A stretch of DNA of 29,988 nt, taken from positions 1 through 29,988 of IMG/VR virus record IMGVR_UViG_3300028844_001259; one strand, given 5' to 3'. The first letter of the stretch is position 1; every line of letters starts with the position of its first letter. The notes beneath the pieces were generated by a model, which had not been told where the DNA came from, ran no database searches, and was given only the letters and a program-made list of their open reading frames with translations. Below, in pieces: positions 18,169 through 24,920 of the stretch. This stretch comes from a virus. A program made the translations under genes and the position numbers.

Positions 18169-18936
18169 ATGCCAGTCATCCCTTGTTTTGACTACAACAC
18201 TGGCGCAAGCGGTGGCCCAATCCCCTGCGGTGGTGGTGGCACTTCTCTGGCCGACCTGACTCCAGTGCTCGTTGATCTCACTGACGGCTGGACGCTCTAC
18301 GACCCGGACAATTTGGTTCAGAGTGTCACCCACAGCGCGGGCTGGAATACGGTAACGTGGGAGGCTGCTGGGGCCTCCTCCAACTACAACTGGAGCACTG
18401 CTTCAGGCTCCCAGAGGGCTCCGCGCTGGTACAAAAAGCTGATTCTATCGACAACGCAGGTTGTAAGTACCGATTGCCTCGCATTTCATTCTGAGATGGA
18501 GGCCAGCAGGACAGATGATTTTTTGAGTAAGGTCATCTTGACCGTGGCAGAGCAGCCCGGTAGCACAGACGTGGCGCTCATCAGAGCGGTCGGAGGCGCG
18601 GCCAATAAGGTCTCAACCACGCAAATCAGTGGAGGTGCGTACGCCTACAGTGCGGAGACTGTCAGTCAGGCAGCGGCGCTCCAAAAGACCATAAATACCG
18701 CGTTGAGGTCGAACAACAGCCTTGGTGGCTCCCTCTACGTCGCCCTCAACAACAGCGAGGCCGGTCAGGCCATGGGCAGTCGCATCTCAAATCGCAACGC
18801 TGTCGGTGCCGGGGGCACTCAAGACATTCACGTCATGGTCGGCGTGGGGCCTAAGACCTCAGCTATCAGTATCGGAGCCGGGGATACTCAGCGGTTCCAG
18901 CTTCGCTATATTGCTGCCACAATCGACTGGAGTTGA
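18169..18936 (+). CDS. Candidate receptor-binding / tail protein
   Basis: This 255-residue protein has a short N-terminal segment with two Cys and a GGGG run (about 5-25), then a beta-rich body full of Asn, Ser, Thr and Gly. From about 18420 to 18720 the DNA is visibly poorer in GC than its neighbours, with codons such as TTT, ATA, AAA and TTG that the rest of the genome avoids, suggesting recent acquisition or fast evolution. These traits fit a host-range determinant such as a fibre tip or spike. A good AGGAG precedes the ATG. No catalytic motif for a depolymerase is visible and no family is recognised. Confidence 0.6.
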   Translation: MPVIPCFDYNTGASGGPIPCGGGGTSLADLTPVLVDLTDGWTLYDPDNLVQSVTHSAGWNTVTWEAAGASSNYNWSTASGSQRAPRWYKKLILSTTQVVSTDCLAFHSEMEASRTDDFLSKVILTVAEQPGSTDVALIRAVGGAANKVSTTQISGGAYAYSAETVSQAAALQKTINTALRSNNSLGGSLYVALNNSEAGQAMGSRISNRNAVGAGGTQDIHVMVGVGPKTSAISIGAGDTQRFQLRYIAATIDWS

Positions 18937-18939
18937 ACC

Positions 18940-19179
18940 GTGCCAGAAATCTTCGTAGATATCGCCCAAGCCCGAATCGAGACTGTCTCAGCCACCGACA
19001 CCGACGGCTCTCAGATTGATACGCAGGGCTACCTTATCCCAGTTCTCGTCCCGGTAGACGCCGCCGCCGAATGGCTCGACCTCTATGATCCCGCCTCGGG
19101 AACCAGCCCGTCCGCCGCCAACAGCAGGATCATCGCTCGTGCGGTGCTTGAGGCGCTGAGGGTTACCGTAAACCCTTAA
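18940..19179 (+). CDS. Small hypothetical protein
   Basis: This 79-residue acidic protein starts at GTG 18940, with GGAG about eight bases upstream and three bases after the previous stop. A beta-rich N-terminal half (DGSQIDTQGYLIPVLVPVD) is followed by a C-terminal helix (about 60-75). It could be a small accessory to the preceding surface protein, for example a chaperone or fibre cap. That is only suggested by the tight coupling. Confidence 0.55.
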   Translation: MPEIFVDIAQARIETVSATDTDGSQIDTQGYLIPVLVPVDAAAEWLDLYDPASGTSPSAANSRIIARAVLEALRVTVNP

Positions 19180-19187
19180 AGCCAGCC

Positions 19188-19358
19188 GTGGCGACAATAC
19201 GAAGACGGGACTGGAGGAATCGGCCTGACTTGATGTCCTTGCCCCAAGCCGCGCTTGTCTTCGACCGTTGGCGTAAAACCTACGGTACGAACTACAATAA
19301 TACCGGAGGCGGCTACGTTGGCGTGCCTTCCGGCCCGTATAGGAGAAAGCGAAGATGA
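19188..19358 (+). CDS. Short basic protein (56 aa), GTG start
   Basis: This open frame fills an otherwise empty 175-base gap and its TGA (19356-19358) overlaps the ATG of the next gene as ATGA, which supports it being translated. It encodes 56 residues from GTG 19188, or 41 from an internal ATG at 19233. GGAGG at 19213-19217 lies upstream of the ATG but 15 bases away, so the start is uncertain. The product is Arg/Tyr/Gly-rich, with a NYNNTGGGYVGVPSGPYRRK C-terminus. No function can be assigned. Confidence 0.5.
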   Translation: MATIRRRDWRNRPDLMSLPQAALVFDRWRKTYGTNYNNTGGGYVGVPSGPYRRKRR

Positions 19359-19609
19359 GTCTTGATGAACTGGTCCCTTTAGTGGCTGGGCCTTTTGGTG
19401 CCATCGTTACGTGCCTTCTCGTTGGCATCGGCATCTACCGTCTCATGGTCTACATGTTCGTGCCGATGCTTCAGCGAAGTATCGACCGGCATTTTGAACA
19501 GGTGGACGAGTTAAACGCTCGCAACCACGCCGAGCACCAGAGGATCATGGACCGTCTCGATGCCTCCATCGCTCAGTCCAAATGCACCTACAGTGGGGCT
19601 GCGAAGTAG
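19355..19609 (+). CDS. Single-span membrane protein, holin or inner spanin candidate
   Basis: This 84-residue protein has one clear transmembrane segment at about residues 10-35 (GPFGAIVTCLLVGIGIYRLM), followed by a charged helix (about 40-75) that looks like a short coiled coil. It lies three small genes upstream of the M15 endolysin, so a lysis role is likely. The topology (N-terminal span, long charged helix) suits an inner-membrane spanin or a small holin. The sequence alone does not decide. A good AGGAG lies about ten bases before the ATG. Confidence 0.6.
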   Translation: MSLDELVPLVAGPFGAIVTCLLVGIGIYRLMVYMFVPMLQRSIDRHFEQVDELNARNHAEHQRIMDRLDASIAQSKCTYSGAAK

Positions 19610-19840
19610 ATGCCGAAACCGTCCAAGGGGAAAGCCCGCGTCAAGGTCACCAAGGGTGGCAAGAAGGTCAGCTACGGTGCCAAGGGTGCCAAGGTCAAGC
19701 CCGGTACGAAGAAGGGTGATGCGTACTGTGCCCGGTCCATGGGTCAGATGCGTAAGAACAAGAAAGCCGCCAACGATCCCAACAGCCCACTCCGTCTCAG
19801 TCGTAGACGGTGGCGTTGCAAGGGGGAGAAGTCCTCGTGA
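19610..19840 (+). CDS. Small Lys/Arg-rich protein
   Basis: This 76-residue, very basic protein starts immediately after the previous stop. The first 35 residues are a Lys/Gly repeat-like tract. The C-terminal half has the pattern GDAYCARSMGQ, then NSPLRLSRRRWRCKG, with two Cys. I have seen this signature in small phage proteins of unknown function (I think of DUF6321, unverified). Binding to nucleic acid is plausible from charge; the paired Cys and Arg-Trp motif hint at a compact fold. It overlaps the next gene by four bases (GTGA). Confidence 0.6.
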   Translation: MPKPSKGKARVKVTKGGKKVSYGAKGAKVKPGTKKGDAYCARSMGQMRKNKKAANDPNSPLRLSRRRWRCKGEKSS

Positions 19841-20046
19841 AGCACGGAAACCTCAACATTCCAGTCGGGCGTATCCTCCGACTGCTTACCAAAACCCTGA
19901 GAATGTCCAAGGACGGTCTGGACCGGGAGGAGCGCCGGGAACTCGGCATTGACCTCCTGCTGATCTCAGCCCATATCCTTGAAGGCATCGAACTCGATGA
20001 CCGACAAATGGGACTGTTCGATGCTGTGGCTGATACCAATGCCTGA
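19837..20046 (+). CDS. Small helical hypothetical protein
   Basis: This 69-residue protein starts at GTG 19837, which overlaps the previous stop as GTGA and has GGGGGAG about ten bases upstream. An earlier GTG at 19810 has no such signal. It is all-helical by eye, with Leu-rich amphipathic helices and a charged middle. It lies directly before and overlaps the endolysin, so it may belong to the lysis cassette, but no transmembrane segment is evident. Confidence 0.55.
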   Translation: MKHGNLNIPVGRILRLLTKTLRMSKDGLDREERRELGIDLLLISAHILEGIELDDRQMGLFDAVADTNA

Positions 20047-20497
20047 CGGAAGACCGGGAGAGTTCTTCTCGTGGAAGGAACTGACCTCCAGTGCCACAGC
20101 CTCACGGCTCGGTATGGACAACACTCCGAGCAACGAGCAGAAGGTCAACCTCAAGGCGCTGTGCAGTATGGTCCTCGACCCGCTCAGGCGTCACCTCGGC
20201 AAGCCAGTGCGTGTCACGTCCGGGTTCCGTACTGAGGCGCTGAACAAGGCCATCAAAGGCTCCAAGACCTCCGCTCACCGGTACGGACTTGCGGCGGACA
20301 TCAAGGTGACGGGGCTGGACGCCCATGCGCTTATGGAGGCGGTGATGCTCACGGACATTCCGTTCGACCAAGCCATCGCCTACGCCCCCGGTCGCGGAGG
20401 CCACCTCCACATTGGACTGAGCACCGCCCACAACCGGAAGCAGACCTTGTGGGCACCCAAGGGTGGCGGATACGAGAAGTACGACTTCTCTAAATAG
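20039..20497 (+). CDS. M15-family peptidase endolysin
   Basis: This 152-residue protein is a zinc D-Ala-D-Ala carboxypeptidase-like (peptidase M15) enzyme that would cut peptidoglycan peptides at lysis. The hallmark SAHRYGLAADI (His80, Asp87) and GGHLHIGL (His122/His124) motifs supply the zinc ligands, and SGFRTEALNKAI (about 61-72) is the usual preceding motif. There is no signal peptide and no separate wall-binding domain, so export probably needs a holin. I chose ATG 20039 because it overlaps the previous stop (ATGCCTGA). In-frame ATGs at 20021, 19997 and 19979 are alternatives with weak ribosome binding sites. It is the last gene before the terminator. Confidence 0.85.
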   Translation: MPDGRPGEFFSWKELTSSATASRLGMDNTPSNEQKVNLKALCSMVLDPLRRHLGKPVRVTSGFRTEALNKAIKGSKTSAHRYGLAADIKVTGLDAHALMEAVMLTDIPFDQAIAYAPGRGGHLHIGLSTAHNRKQTLWAPKGGGYEKYDFSK

Positions 20498-20501
20498 AGA
20501 A

Positions 20502-20529
20502 ACCCCCACCTATCGAAACAGGTGGGGGT
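20502..20529. terminator. Strong stem-loop at the convergent gene end
   Basis: ACCCCCACCT (20502-20511) and AGGTGGGGGT (20520-20529) form a perfect 10-bp stem with an 8-base loop, just after the endolysin stop and facing the end of the minus-strand unit. A second perfect hairpin, TTCTCT/AGAGAA (20486-20501), overlaps the endolysin stop. There is no long T-run on the plus side. On the minus side the stem is followed by a T/C-rich tract. It probably ends both converging transcripts. Confidence 0.85.
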
Positions 20530-20556
20530 CAGTGACACGCTCTTGGCTGGCGGCGT

Positions 20557-20727
20557 CTATACGTCCTTGTAACCCGGTGGGTCAGGCTCGGTCCACTTCA
20601 GCGGCTCTTTCCGCTCAAGAGTCTCGTCTTCCTTCGCCCACGCGAGGAAGGCTCTCGCTTCCTTCACTGTGTGGTACGTGAGCGGGATCAGGGCGAAGGT
20701 GAAGCAGAGCGTGATGAAGTCGGTCAT
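20557..20727 (-). CDS. Small single-span membrane protein (56 aa)
   Basis: This 56-residue open frame starts with ATG at 20727, preceded by GGAGAAG at proper spacing, and ends with TAG at 20557-20559, just before the terminator. The N-terminal half (about 4-18, FITLCFTFALIPLTY) is a short hydrophobic span; the C-terminal half is charged and Pro-rich. It overlaps the 70-residue frame of the neighbouring entry by 113 bases; the better ribosome binding site favours this one. A small inhibitor of host functions or a holin-like peptide is possible. Confidence 0.6.
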   Translation of the reverse strand: MTDFITLCFTFALIPLTYHTVKEARAFLAWAKEDETLERKEPLKWTEPDPPGYKDV

Positions 20728-20827
20728 GGAACTTCTCCAGTGGAGTCAAAAGGTCGCGTGGGTCGTTGGGGAGGGGGCCTTCGTGGTTGATTCCACGGAG
20801 CAACAGGTTCAGGGTGTGGTTCTTCAT
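20615..20827 (-). CDS. Possible 70-aa protein, overlapping next gene
   Basis: The ATG at 20825-20827 lies one base after the stop of the winged-helix gene (TGACATG), which suggests translational coupling. The product would be 70 residues, His/Leu/Arg-rich, with no recognised domain. Its last 37 residues overlap the 56-residue membrane protein in another frame, and the overlapped part may be meaningless. I rate the N-terminal part as likely translated, the full length as uncertain. Confidence 0.35.
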   Translation of the reverse strand: MKNHTLNLLLRGINHEGPLPNDPRDLLTPLEKFHDRLHHALLHLRPDPAHVPHSEGSESLPRVGEGRRDS

Positions 20828-20828
20828 G

Positions 20829-21239
20829 TCAGTCTCGGTCACCGAACTGCGCGAAGAACTCCATGATGCCAATGCCACGGTCCTCGTCTGCGGCGTCACA
20901 GGCTTCCTGCATGATGCGTGCAGCGGCTTCCTTGGCTTCCTTGATGGCTTCGGCGGGGCACCCTACGGGCACCTTGACGTGGATTTGCTTGGGTCCGGTC
21001 TTGACACGAGCGGTGAAGGTCGTCGCCTTGTATTCCACGCCGTCACGACGGTCTGTGGATCCCCGACGCTCGATGGTCCAGCCGTCTGCTTCCAGACCTG
21101 AGATGCGAGCCTGAAGGTTGCGGGACTTGGTGAGAGCTACGAGGTCAGCCGAGTGGCACCATCCCTGACGAATGGCGTCGAGGATCATTTCACCGTGGGT
21201 CTGCTGCTTGTGGGTCTGGGTCCAGAATGAGTTCTGCAT
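20829..21239 (-). CDS. Winged-helix DNA-binding protein
   Basis: This 136-residue protein has an N-terminal winged-helix domain (about 15-60): a helix QTHGEMILDAIRQGW, a turn, a recognition helix SRNLQARISGLEADGW, then the wing TIERR...GVEYKATTF. This is a common layout in small phage and plasmid regulators. The C-terminal half is a helical, Ala/Glu-rich segment that may mediate multimerisation. A probable control region with a CTCTA-CATA-TAGAG palindrome lies directly upstream (21265-21278), so it may regulate itself. Its leader carries the CCAACCAC..GGA element shared with four other minus-strand genes. Confidence 0.7.
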   Translation of the reverse strand: MQNSFWTQTHKQQTHGEMILDAIRQGWCHSADLVALTKSRNLQARISGLEADGWTIERRGSTDRRDGVEYKATTFTARVKTGPKQIHVKVPVGCPAEAIKEAKEAAARIMQEACDAADEDRGIGIMEFFAQFGDRD

Positions 21240-21264
21240 GGTAGTTTTCCGTGTGGTTGGGGTT

Positions 21265-21278
21265 CTCTACATATAGAG
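21265..21278. promoter_or_regulatory. Palindrome in the control region of the winged-helix gene
   Basis: CTCTA-CATA-TAGAG is an inverted repeat in the 55-base gap upstream of the winged-helix gene. On the minus strand it reads CTCTATATGTAGAG, with a TATATG that could serve as a -10 box. TTCAATA lies upstream but too far for an ideal -35. A similar arrangement (TTCAATA, then AGTTC, then TATATATAGA) is found on the minus strand at about 25664-25698 in the origin region. It may be a second minus-strand promoter or an operator. Confidence 0.4.
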
Positions 21279-21294
21279 GGGGTGAATAAACGAA

Positions 21295-21975
21295 CTATTG
21301 AAACTTTTTTCGGGGTGTCCTGTTTTTGGGGTGAGTGCGATGACGAAGACGACGGGCAAGGTCGCGGGCGGGTTGCCTGTGCCACTCCATTAGGGCTGCG
21401 ACCATCGGCTCAGTCTCCGACATAGCCTTGACCCTTCGGTACACGGTGTCTTGGGCGCACCCCGCCGTTCTGGAGGCTTTTGCCGTGGAGCCTGCGTCAA
21501 CGTAGGCGGTGAGAACGTCGGGCCACTCAACACGCTTCAGAGCGCCCCTGAGCGAACCCTTCGACCCGGCGTCCTTGTAGACGTTGGCGAGGTGGACAAC
21601 CCACTCCTCCGCACGCTTCAGGGCGATAGACCACCGCTGCTGGGTGAGGTCGCGTTCGTGCTCTACGTTGAAGGACACCCACCGTGCCGTGCCGCGTGGT
21701 CTACCTTCCTTGTATGCGAACGAGATGACCTCCCGGTCAGGCAAGGGGAGCCACCTGACGATCCTACGGAAGTCCCGGCGTACCGGTGCCCCGTAGGGTG
21801 ACGGAGGGGCGTACATGGCTTCTACGCGGTCCTCAAGGAACCACAGGTCGTGGGGGTCGTGGACACCGGGACGGCCTCGTGCGTCCTGAGCGTCTTCCTT
21901 GGCTACCTCGTCCCAGTACCAAGCCCATGCGGGGTCATCGCTGTCGCCTACGTCGTTGGTCATTGGGGCCACCAT
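21295..21975 (-). CDS. Sigma-like / HTH DNA-binding protein
   Basis: This 226-residue protein overlaps the polymerase-helicase stop by one base (TAATG). An acidic, Trp-rich N-terminus (about 1-60) is followed by a segment whose pattern LPLPDREVISFAYKEGRP (about 76-93) and trailing helix ending ALKRAEEW resemble sigma factor region 4. A second helix-turn-helix (about 152-184, STAKASRTAGCAQDTVYRRV) follows, then a basic C-terminal tail. It could direct host RNA polymerase to phage promoters, or bind the origin or packaging site. The similarity is by eye only. Near the 3' end the frame contains A-AAA-AAG (21310-21304), a classic -1 slippery heptamer, 7 bases before the stop codon. A second in-frame ATG is at 21963. 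Confidence 0.6.
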   Translation of the reverse strand: MVAPMTNDVGDSDDPAWAWYWDEVAKEDAQDARGRPGVHDPHDLWFLEDRVEAMYAPPSPYGAPVRRDFRRIVRWLPLPDREVISFAYKEGRPRGTARWVSFNVEHERDLTQQRWSIALKRAEEWVVHLANVYKDAGSKGSLRGALKRVEWPDVLTAYVDAGSTAKASRTAGCAQDTVYRRVKAMSETEPMVAALMEWHRQPARDLARRLRHRTHPKNRTPRKKFQ

Positions 21976-24338
21976 TAGAGTTCCGCGAAGTCGATGATGT
22001 TGTCCAGCTTGTTCCCACGGTCAACCTTGCGGGCGGGAACGTCGCAGACCCACTTGCGGGTCACCCTTCCGTCCTCACGGACTGACTTGGACTTGCAGTT
22101 GAACTTCTTCAAGGTGGCGCGGATACCACGGATTACACGGGGGCGGTCGGAGGGCTTTACGTCGAGGTGTTCCAGAACTTCGTCAACGGTCACCGCGCCG
22201 CTGTGATCCCGAAGGCACTCCCAGACCGCCGAGGCGAACGGGTCGTCAGCCGTGAAGTGGTAAGCCTGACGGTTCCGTTCCGCGTCCTGAGCTTCGTTGA
22301 GCCACCACTTGTGGTCCTTGCCTTCAGCGGTCAGGTACTTGTAGAGGTCAACGGCCTCGGCCCACAACTGGTCCTTGTGTTCCTTGATGGCGTCAATGTC
22401 GATGTTCCCGACCTTGATGGGCCAGTAGCGGCGAGAGCCAGTCGGGTCGCGGAGGAAGTCGTCTTCGTTGGTCGTGGCGGCGAAGACGGTCCTACGAGGG
22501 ATGCGAAGGTCACCCTTGGCATACGGGGGCCTCACACGGTCTTCGTTCAACGAGAAGTAGTCCTTGAGGGCTTCCTGCTCCCGCTTGGAGGCACCGGCAA
22601 GCTCAGGCCACTCCACGATGGCGAACCGGGAGGCACGGAGAACGGAGTCCTTGTCAGACGGGTCAATCTGGACGGGGGCGTATGACCCGCAAGGGGCGAT
22701 GGTACGGAGCAGGGTGCTTTTCTGAGCGCCCTGAGCGCCCATGATGACCAGCATGGTGTCTACCTTGCACCCCGGTTCATAGGCGCGAGCCACGATGGAC
22801 ACGAGCCACTTGCTTCCGTACACCTTGACGAGATCGCGACCGGTCGGGGAGTCAGACAACTCCTGAGCGTTGCAGTGGTCCTCCAGCCAGCAAGCAAGGC
22901 GCTCCACACCGTCCCACTTCAGACCTTCAAAGTAGTCGAGAACCGGGTCGAACTCACGCTCGCGGGCAACGTCGAAGACCGCTGACATAAGGGTCTGCTC
23001 ACCGACGCGGAGCATCCCGTACCGTTCCTCAAGGGCCGTGAAGTACGTGCGGCGAATCAGGGTGTCGTTGGCCTCGTCGCCTCCAATGTATGCCGTGGAC
23101 TCCCGAGCGTTGAACTGGAGGGCGGGGAGGGTGGTGTCCAGCCCGACGATCCGACAAATGTTGGTGTAGTTCGGGATCCCATGCGGGAGGTCGATGGGAG
23201 CGATGGCGTTGGGATCGTGGCGAATGGCCGAGTCCGTCTTCCACGAGACGGCATCACCACGCGCCGTGATGGCCGACTTGTATGCCCGACCTTCGACGGA
23301 CGACGGGTGGTGTGCCTTGCGTGCCCGGTCAGTCTCCGACTTCATGGCACACACGGCGAGGGTGAGTCCGTGGGGATCCCCGTGGTTGGTGACCGCCTTG
23401 AGGGCTTCCGCACGGAGGGCACGACCGACCAACTGCTCCCCGTCACCACCCCACGTCTGCTTGACCTCGTACTTGACCCAAGTATCGAGGTGGTTCGTGG
23501 CTTCGTCCACGGAGCCGGTGGACTTCAGGACCATGACCTTCGCCACAGCCACAGCCAACTTGTCAGCCTTGTCGGCGGGGACCGACACGAGGATCCCGTC
23601 GTGCAGGGGGAGGACGACCCTGACGCCCGCCTCAGCCAGCCGGGGAACCGACACAGCCTCACGGAGCATGTCAGCCTCCAGACGCATCAAGGCGACCCCG
23701 GAACCGGCATACTTGCGCTCCTCCGTCACCCAGCCCTGAGACACAGCCTCGTCGCGGAGGTCAAACAGTTCCGAGTTCGCCTTGGGCCAGCGGGTCTTGA
23801 GCAGGTCACGGGCACGGTCGATGAACGCCTTGGCTTCCGGCTCGGTGAAGAACTCCGCGAGAGCTTCGTGACCACCACCGTTGAGCACGGTGTTCAGCCC
23901 AGTCTTAGCAGCCTTGCGAGCCACGCCGGGGAACTGGGTCGTGTAGAGGTCACCGGAACGAAGGTCAGCCTGCAACTGAGCGTCGTTCGACCGGAAGGCA
24001 AGGATTTGCCAGTGGGAAGCAGACCAGTCGAGGTCAACCAGAACCTCACCTTCATACGGAGAGGTGAACGCCTCGCGGAGAGGGCTACCCTTGGGGATGG
24101 ACTGGACCGGGAAGGGGGCGACGGTGTACGTCCGGTCTTCCTTCTCCGTATTCTGGCGGACGGTCAGGTCGAGCACCCCGCCGTTCATCGCGGAGAGGTA
24201 AGGCCAGTGGTCGATCCCCAAGTCCCGCATGGCGAGCAGTTGGTCGGCGTCGGCGGTTTCCTTCCACTTGGAGAGTAGCTGAGAGAGTCGGCGGGGGTTG
24301 ACACCTACCGAGAGGGCTTGAAATGGGTTATTATTCAT
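21975..24338 (-). CDS. Superfamily-A polymerase-VapE/SF3 helicase fusion (TV-Pol-like)
   Basis: This 787-residue protein (from ATG 24338, with CGGAG eight bases upstream; GTG 24425 is an alternative) joins two replication enzymes. Residues ~95-255 are a minimal PolA palm. Motif A contains D104 in VDLDWSASHWQIL. The O-helix R141-x3-K145-x3-N149-x3-N153-G154 matches R-x3-K-x3-F-x3-YG of Pol I. Motif C is HDG (H246-D247). Exonuclease and thumb domains are absent; the usual motif A Glu is His109 and the HDE Glu is Gly248. Residues ~460-650 are a VapE-type SF3 helicase: LKWDGVERL, Walker A GAQGAQKST (534-542), Walker B-like IVEWPEL, sensor-like TTNE, and GSRRYWP. A C-terminal winged helix (~700-770) may bind the origin. 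The architecture matches TV-Pol proteins, proposed to act as primase and polymerase. It is the only replication enzyme visible here. Confidence 0.85.
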   Translation of the reverse strand: MNNNPFQALSVGVNPRRLSQLLSKWKETADADQLLAMRDLGIDHWPYLSAMNGGVLDLTVRQNTEKEDRTYTVAPFPVQSIPKGSPLREAFTSPYEGEVLVDLDWSASHWQILAFRSNDAQLQADLRSGDLYTTQFPGVARKAAKTGLNTVLNGGGHEALAEFFTEPEAKAFIDRARDLLKTRWPKANSELFDLRDEAVSQGWVTEERKYAGSGVALMRLEADMLREAVSVPRLAEAGVRVVLPLHDGILVSVPADKADKLAVAVAKVMVLKSTGSVDEATNHLDTWVKYEVKQTWGGDGEQLVGRALRAEALKAVTNHGDPHGLTLAVCAMKSETDRARKAHHPSSVEGRAYKSAITARGDAVSWKTDSAIRHDPNAIAPIDLPHGIPNYTNICRIVGLDTTLPALQFNARESTAYIGGDEANDTLIRRTYFTALEERYGMLRVGEQTLMSAVFDVAREREFDPVLDYFEGLKWDGVERLACWLEDHCNAQELSDSPTGRDLVKVYGSKWLVSIVARAYEPGCKVDTMLVIMGAQGAQKSTLLRTIAPCGSYAPVQIDPSDKDSVLRASRFAIVEWPELAGASKREQEALKDYFSLNEDRVRPPYAKGDLRIPRRTVFAATTNEDDFLRDPTGSRRYWPIKVGNIDIDAIKEHKDQLWAEAVDLYKYLTAEGKDHKWWLNEAQDAERNRQAYHFTADDPFASAVWECLRDHSGAVTVDEVLEHLDVKPSDRPRVIRGIRATLKKFNCKSKSVREDGRVTRKWVCDVPARKVDRGNKLDNIIDFAEL

Positions 24339-24377
24339 ATGAATGCTCCGTGGTTGGACGTTCAGTGGTTGCGATTG

Positions 24378-24411
24378 GATCCCCGTCGTCCCGGTAGTGG
24401 CGGCGGGGATC
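24378..24411. other. Hairpin in the leader of the polymerase-helicase gene
   Basis: GATCCCCG (24378-24385) and CGGGGATC (24404-24411) are perfect 8-bp inverted arms with an 18-base loop, in the 80-base gap upstream of the polymerase-helicase. No T-run follows on the minus strand, so it is not a plain terminator. It may attenuate transcription, shape the leader RNA or bind the protein itself. Confidence 0.5.
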
Positions 24412-24418
24412 TCTCCGT

Positions 24419-24808
24419 TCAGCACAGGTCAAGTTCGTGGACCTTGGCGATGACCTTGCCGTCCTTCTCGGAGACGAAGCAACCGTTTTCGATGACGATG
24501 GCCCAAGGGAGACGACCGTGGGCGTCTTCCACGCGGACGTGGAGGGAGTTCTTCACCGAGTCGGTGACGTTGGCATATCGAATCTTGGTGACACCCAAGG
24601 TTTCCATCACGGTGCAGACCCTCGACCAAGCCAACTCGTAGTCAGCGGTCCCGGAGGACCGGATAATGGGAAGGGGGAGGAGATCACCGACGACCCGAGT
24701 GAGAACGTCGCCATAGTGGGCTGGCTCACCAAGGGTCATGCCTTCGGAGAGGTCGTCCTTCCAAGTGGAGTCGATAAGGGAGTAGGTAGTGGTGTGGTCG
24801 GTGTTCAT
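24419..24808 (-). CDS. Hypothetical protein in the replication unit
   Basis: This 129-residue protein mixes strands and helices and has no motif I recognise. The segment TADYELAWSRVCTVMETLGV (about 54-73) is helical. The C-terminal half (GRLPWAIVIENGCFVSEKDG) looks like a small beta sheet. The leader contains CAACCACAGGAACC before the ATG, the repeated minus-strand element. It starts one base after the stop of the 36-residue membrane peptide and directly precedes the polymerase gene, so a replication accessory or host-takeover function is plausible. Confidence 0.65.
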   Translation of the reverse strand: MNTDHTTTYSLIDSTWKDDLSEGMTLGEPAHYGDVLTRVVGDLLPLPIIRSSGTADYELAWSRVCTVMETLGVTKIRYANVTDSVKNSLHVRVEDAHGRLPWAIVIENGCFVSEKDGKVIAKVHELDLC

Positions 24809-24809
24809 A

Positions 24810-24920
24810 TCAGTGGTTCCTGTGGTTGAGTTCAGCGATGACTCCGCAGACTATGGCGAGTCCGAAGGCACAGCATATGGCAAGGTCGATGACGAGTAGG
24901 GTGTGTGAGTCGAGGGTCAT
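24810..24920 (-). CDS. 36-residue membrane peptide
   Basis: This very short frame starts with ATG 24920, overlapping the upstream stop as ATGA, and ends one base before the next ATG. The product is a single hydrophobic helix (about residues 8-30, LLVIDLAICCAFGLAIVCGV) with short polar ends, so it should sit in the inner membrane. Perfect packing between two genes is the main evidence that it is real. Function unknown; superinfection exclusion or membrane anchoring are possibilities. Confidence 0.55.
   Translation of the reverse strand: MTLDSHTLLVIDLAICCAFGLAIVCGVIAELNHRNH

Noticed and set aside
23181-24278. Plus-strand frame (365 codons) opposite the polymerase-helicase
   Set aside because: The minus-strand frame carries multiple intact enzyme motifs; the plus-strand product is Arg/Gly/Val-rich with no motif.
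24339-24425. Longer start (GTG 24425) for the polymerase-helicase
   Set aside because: The extra 29 residues are low-complexity Thr/Gly/Gln and would be encoded by the hairpin and leader element; ATG 24338 has CGGAG at good spacing.
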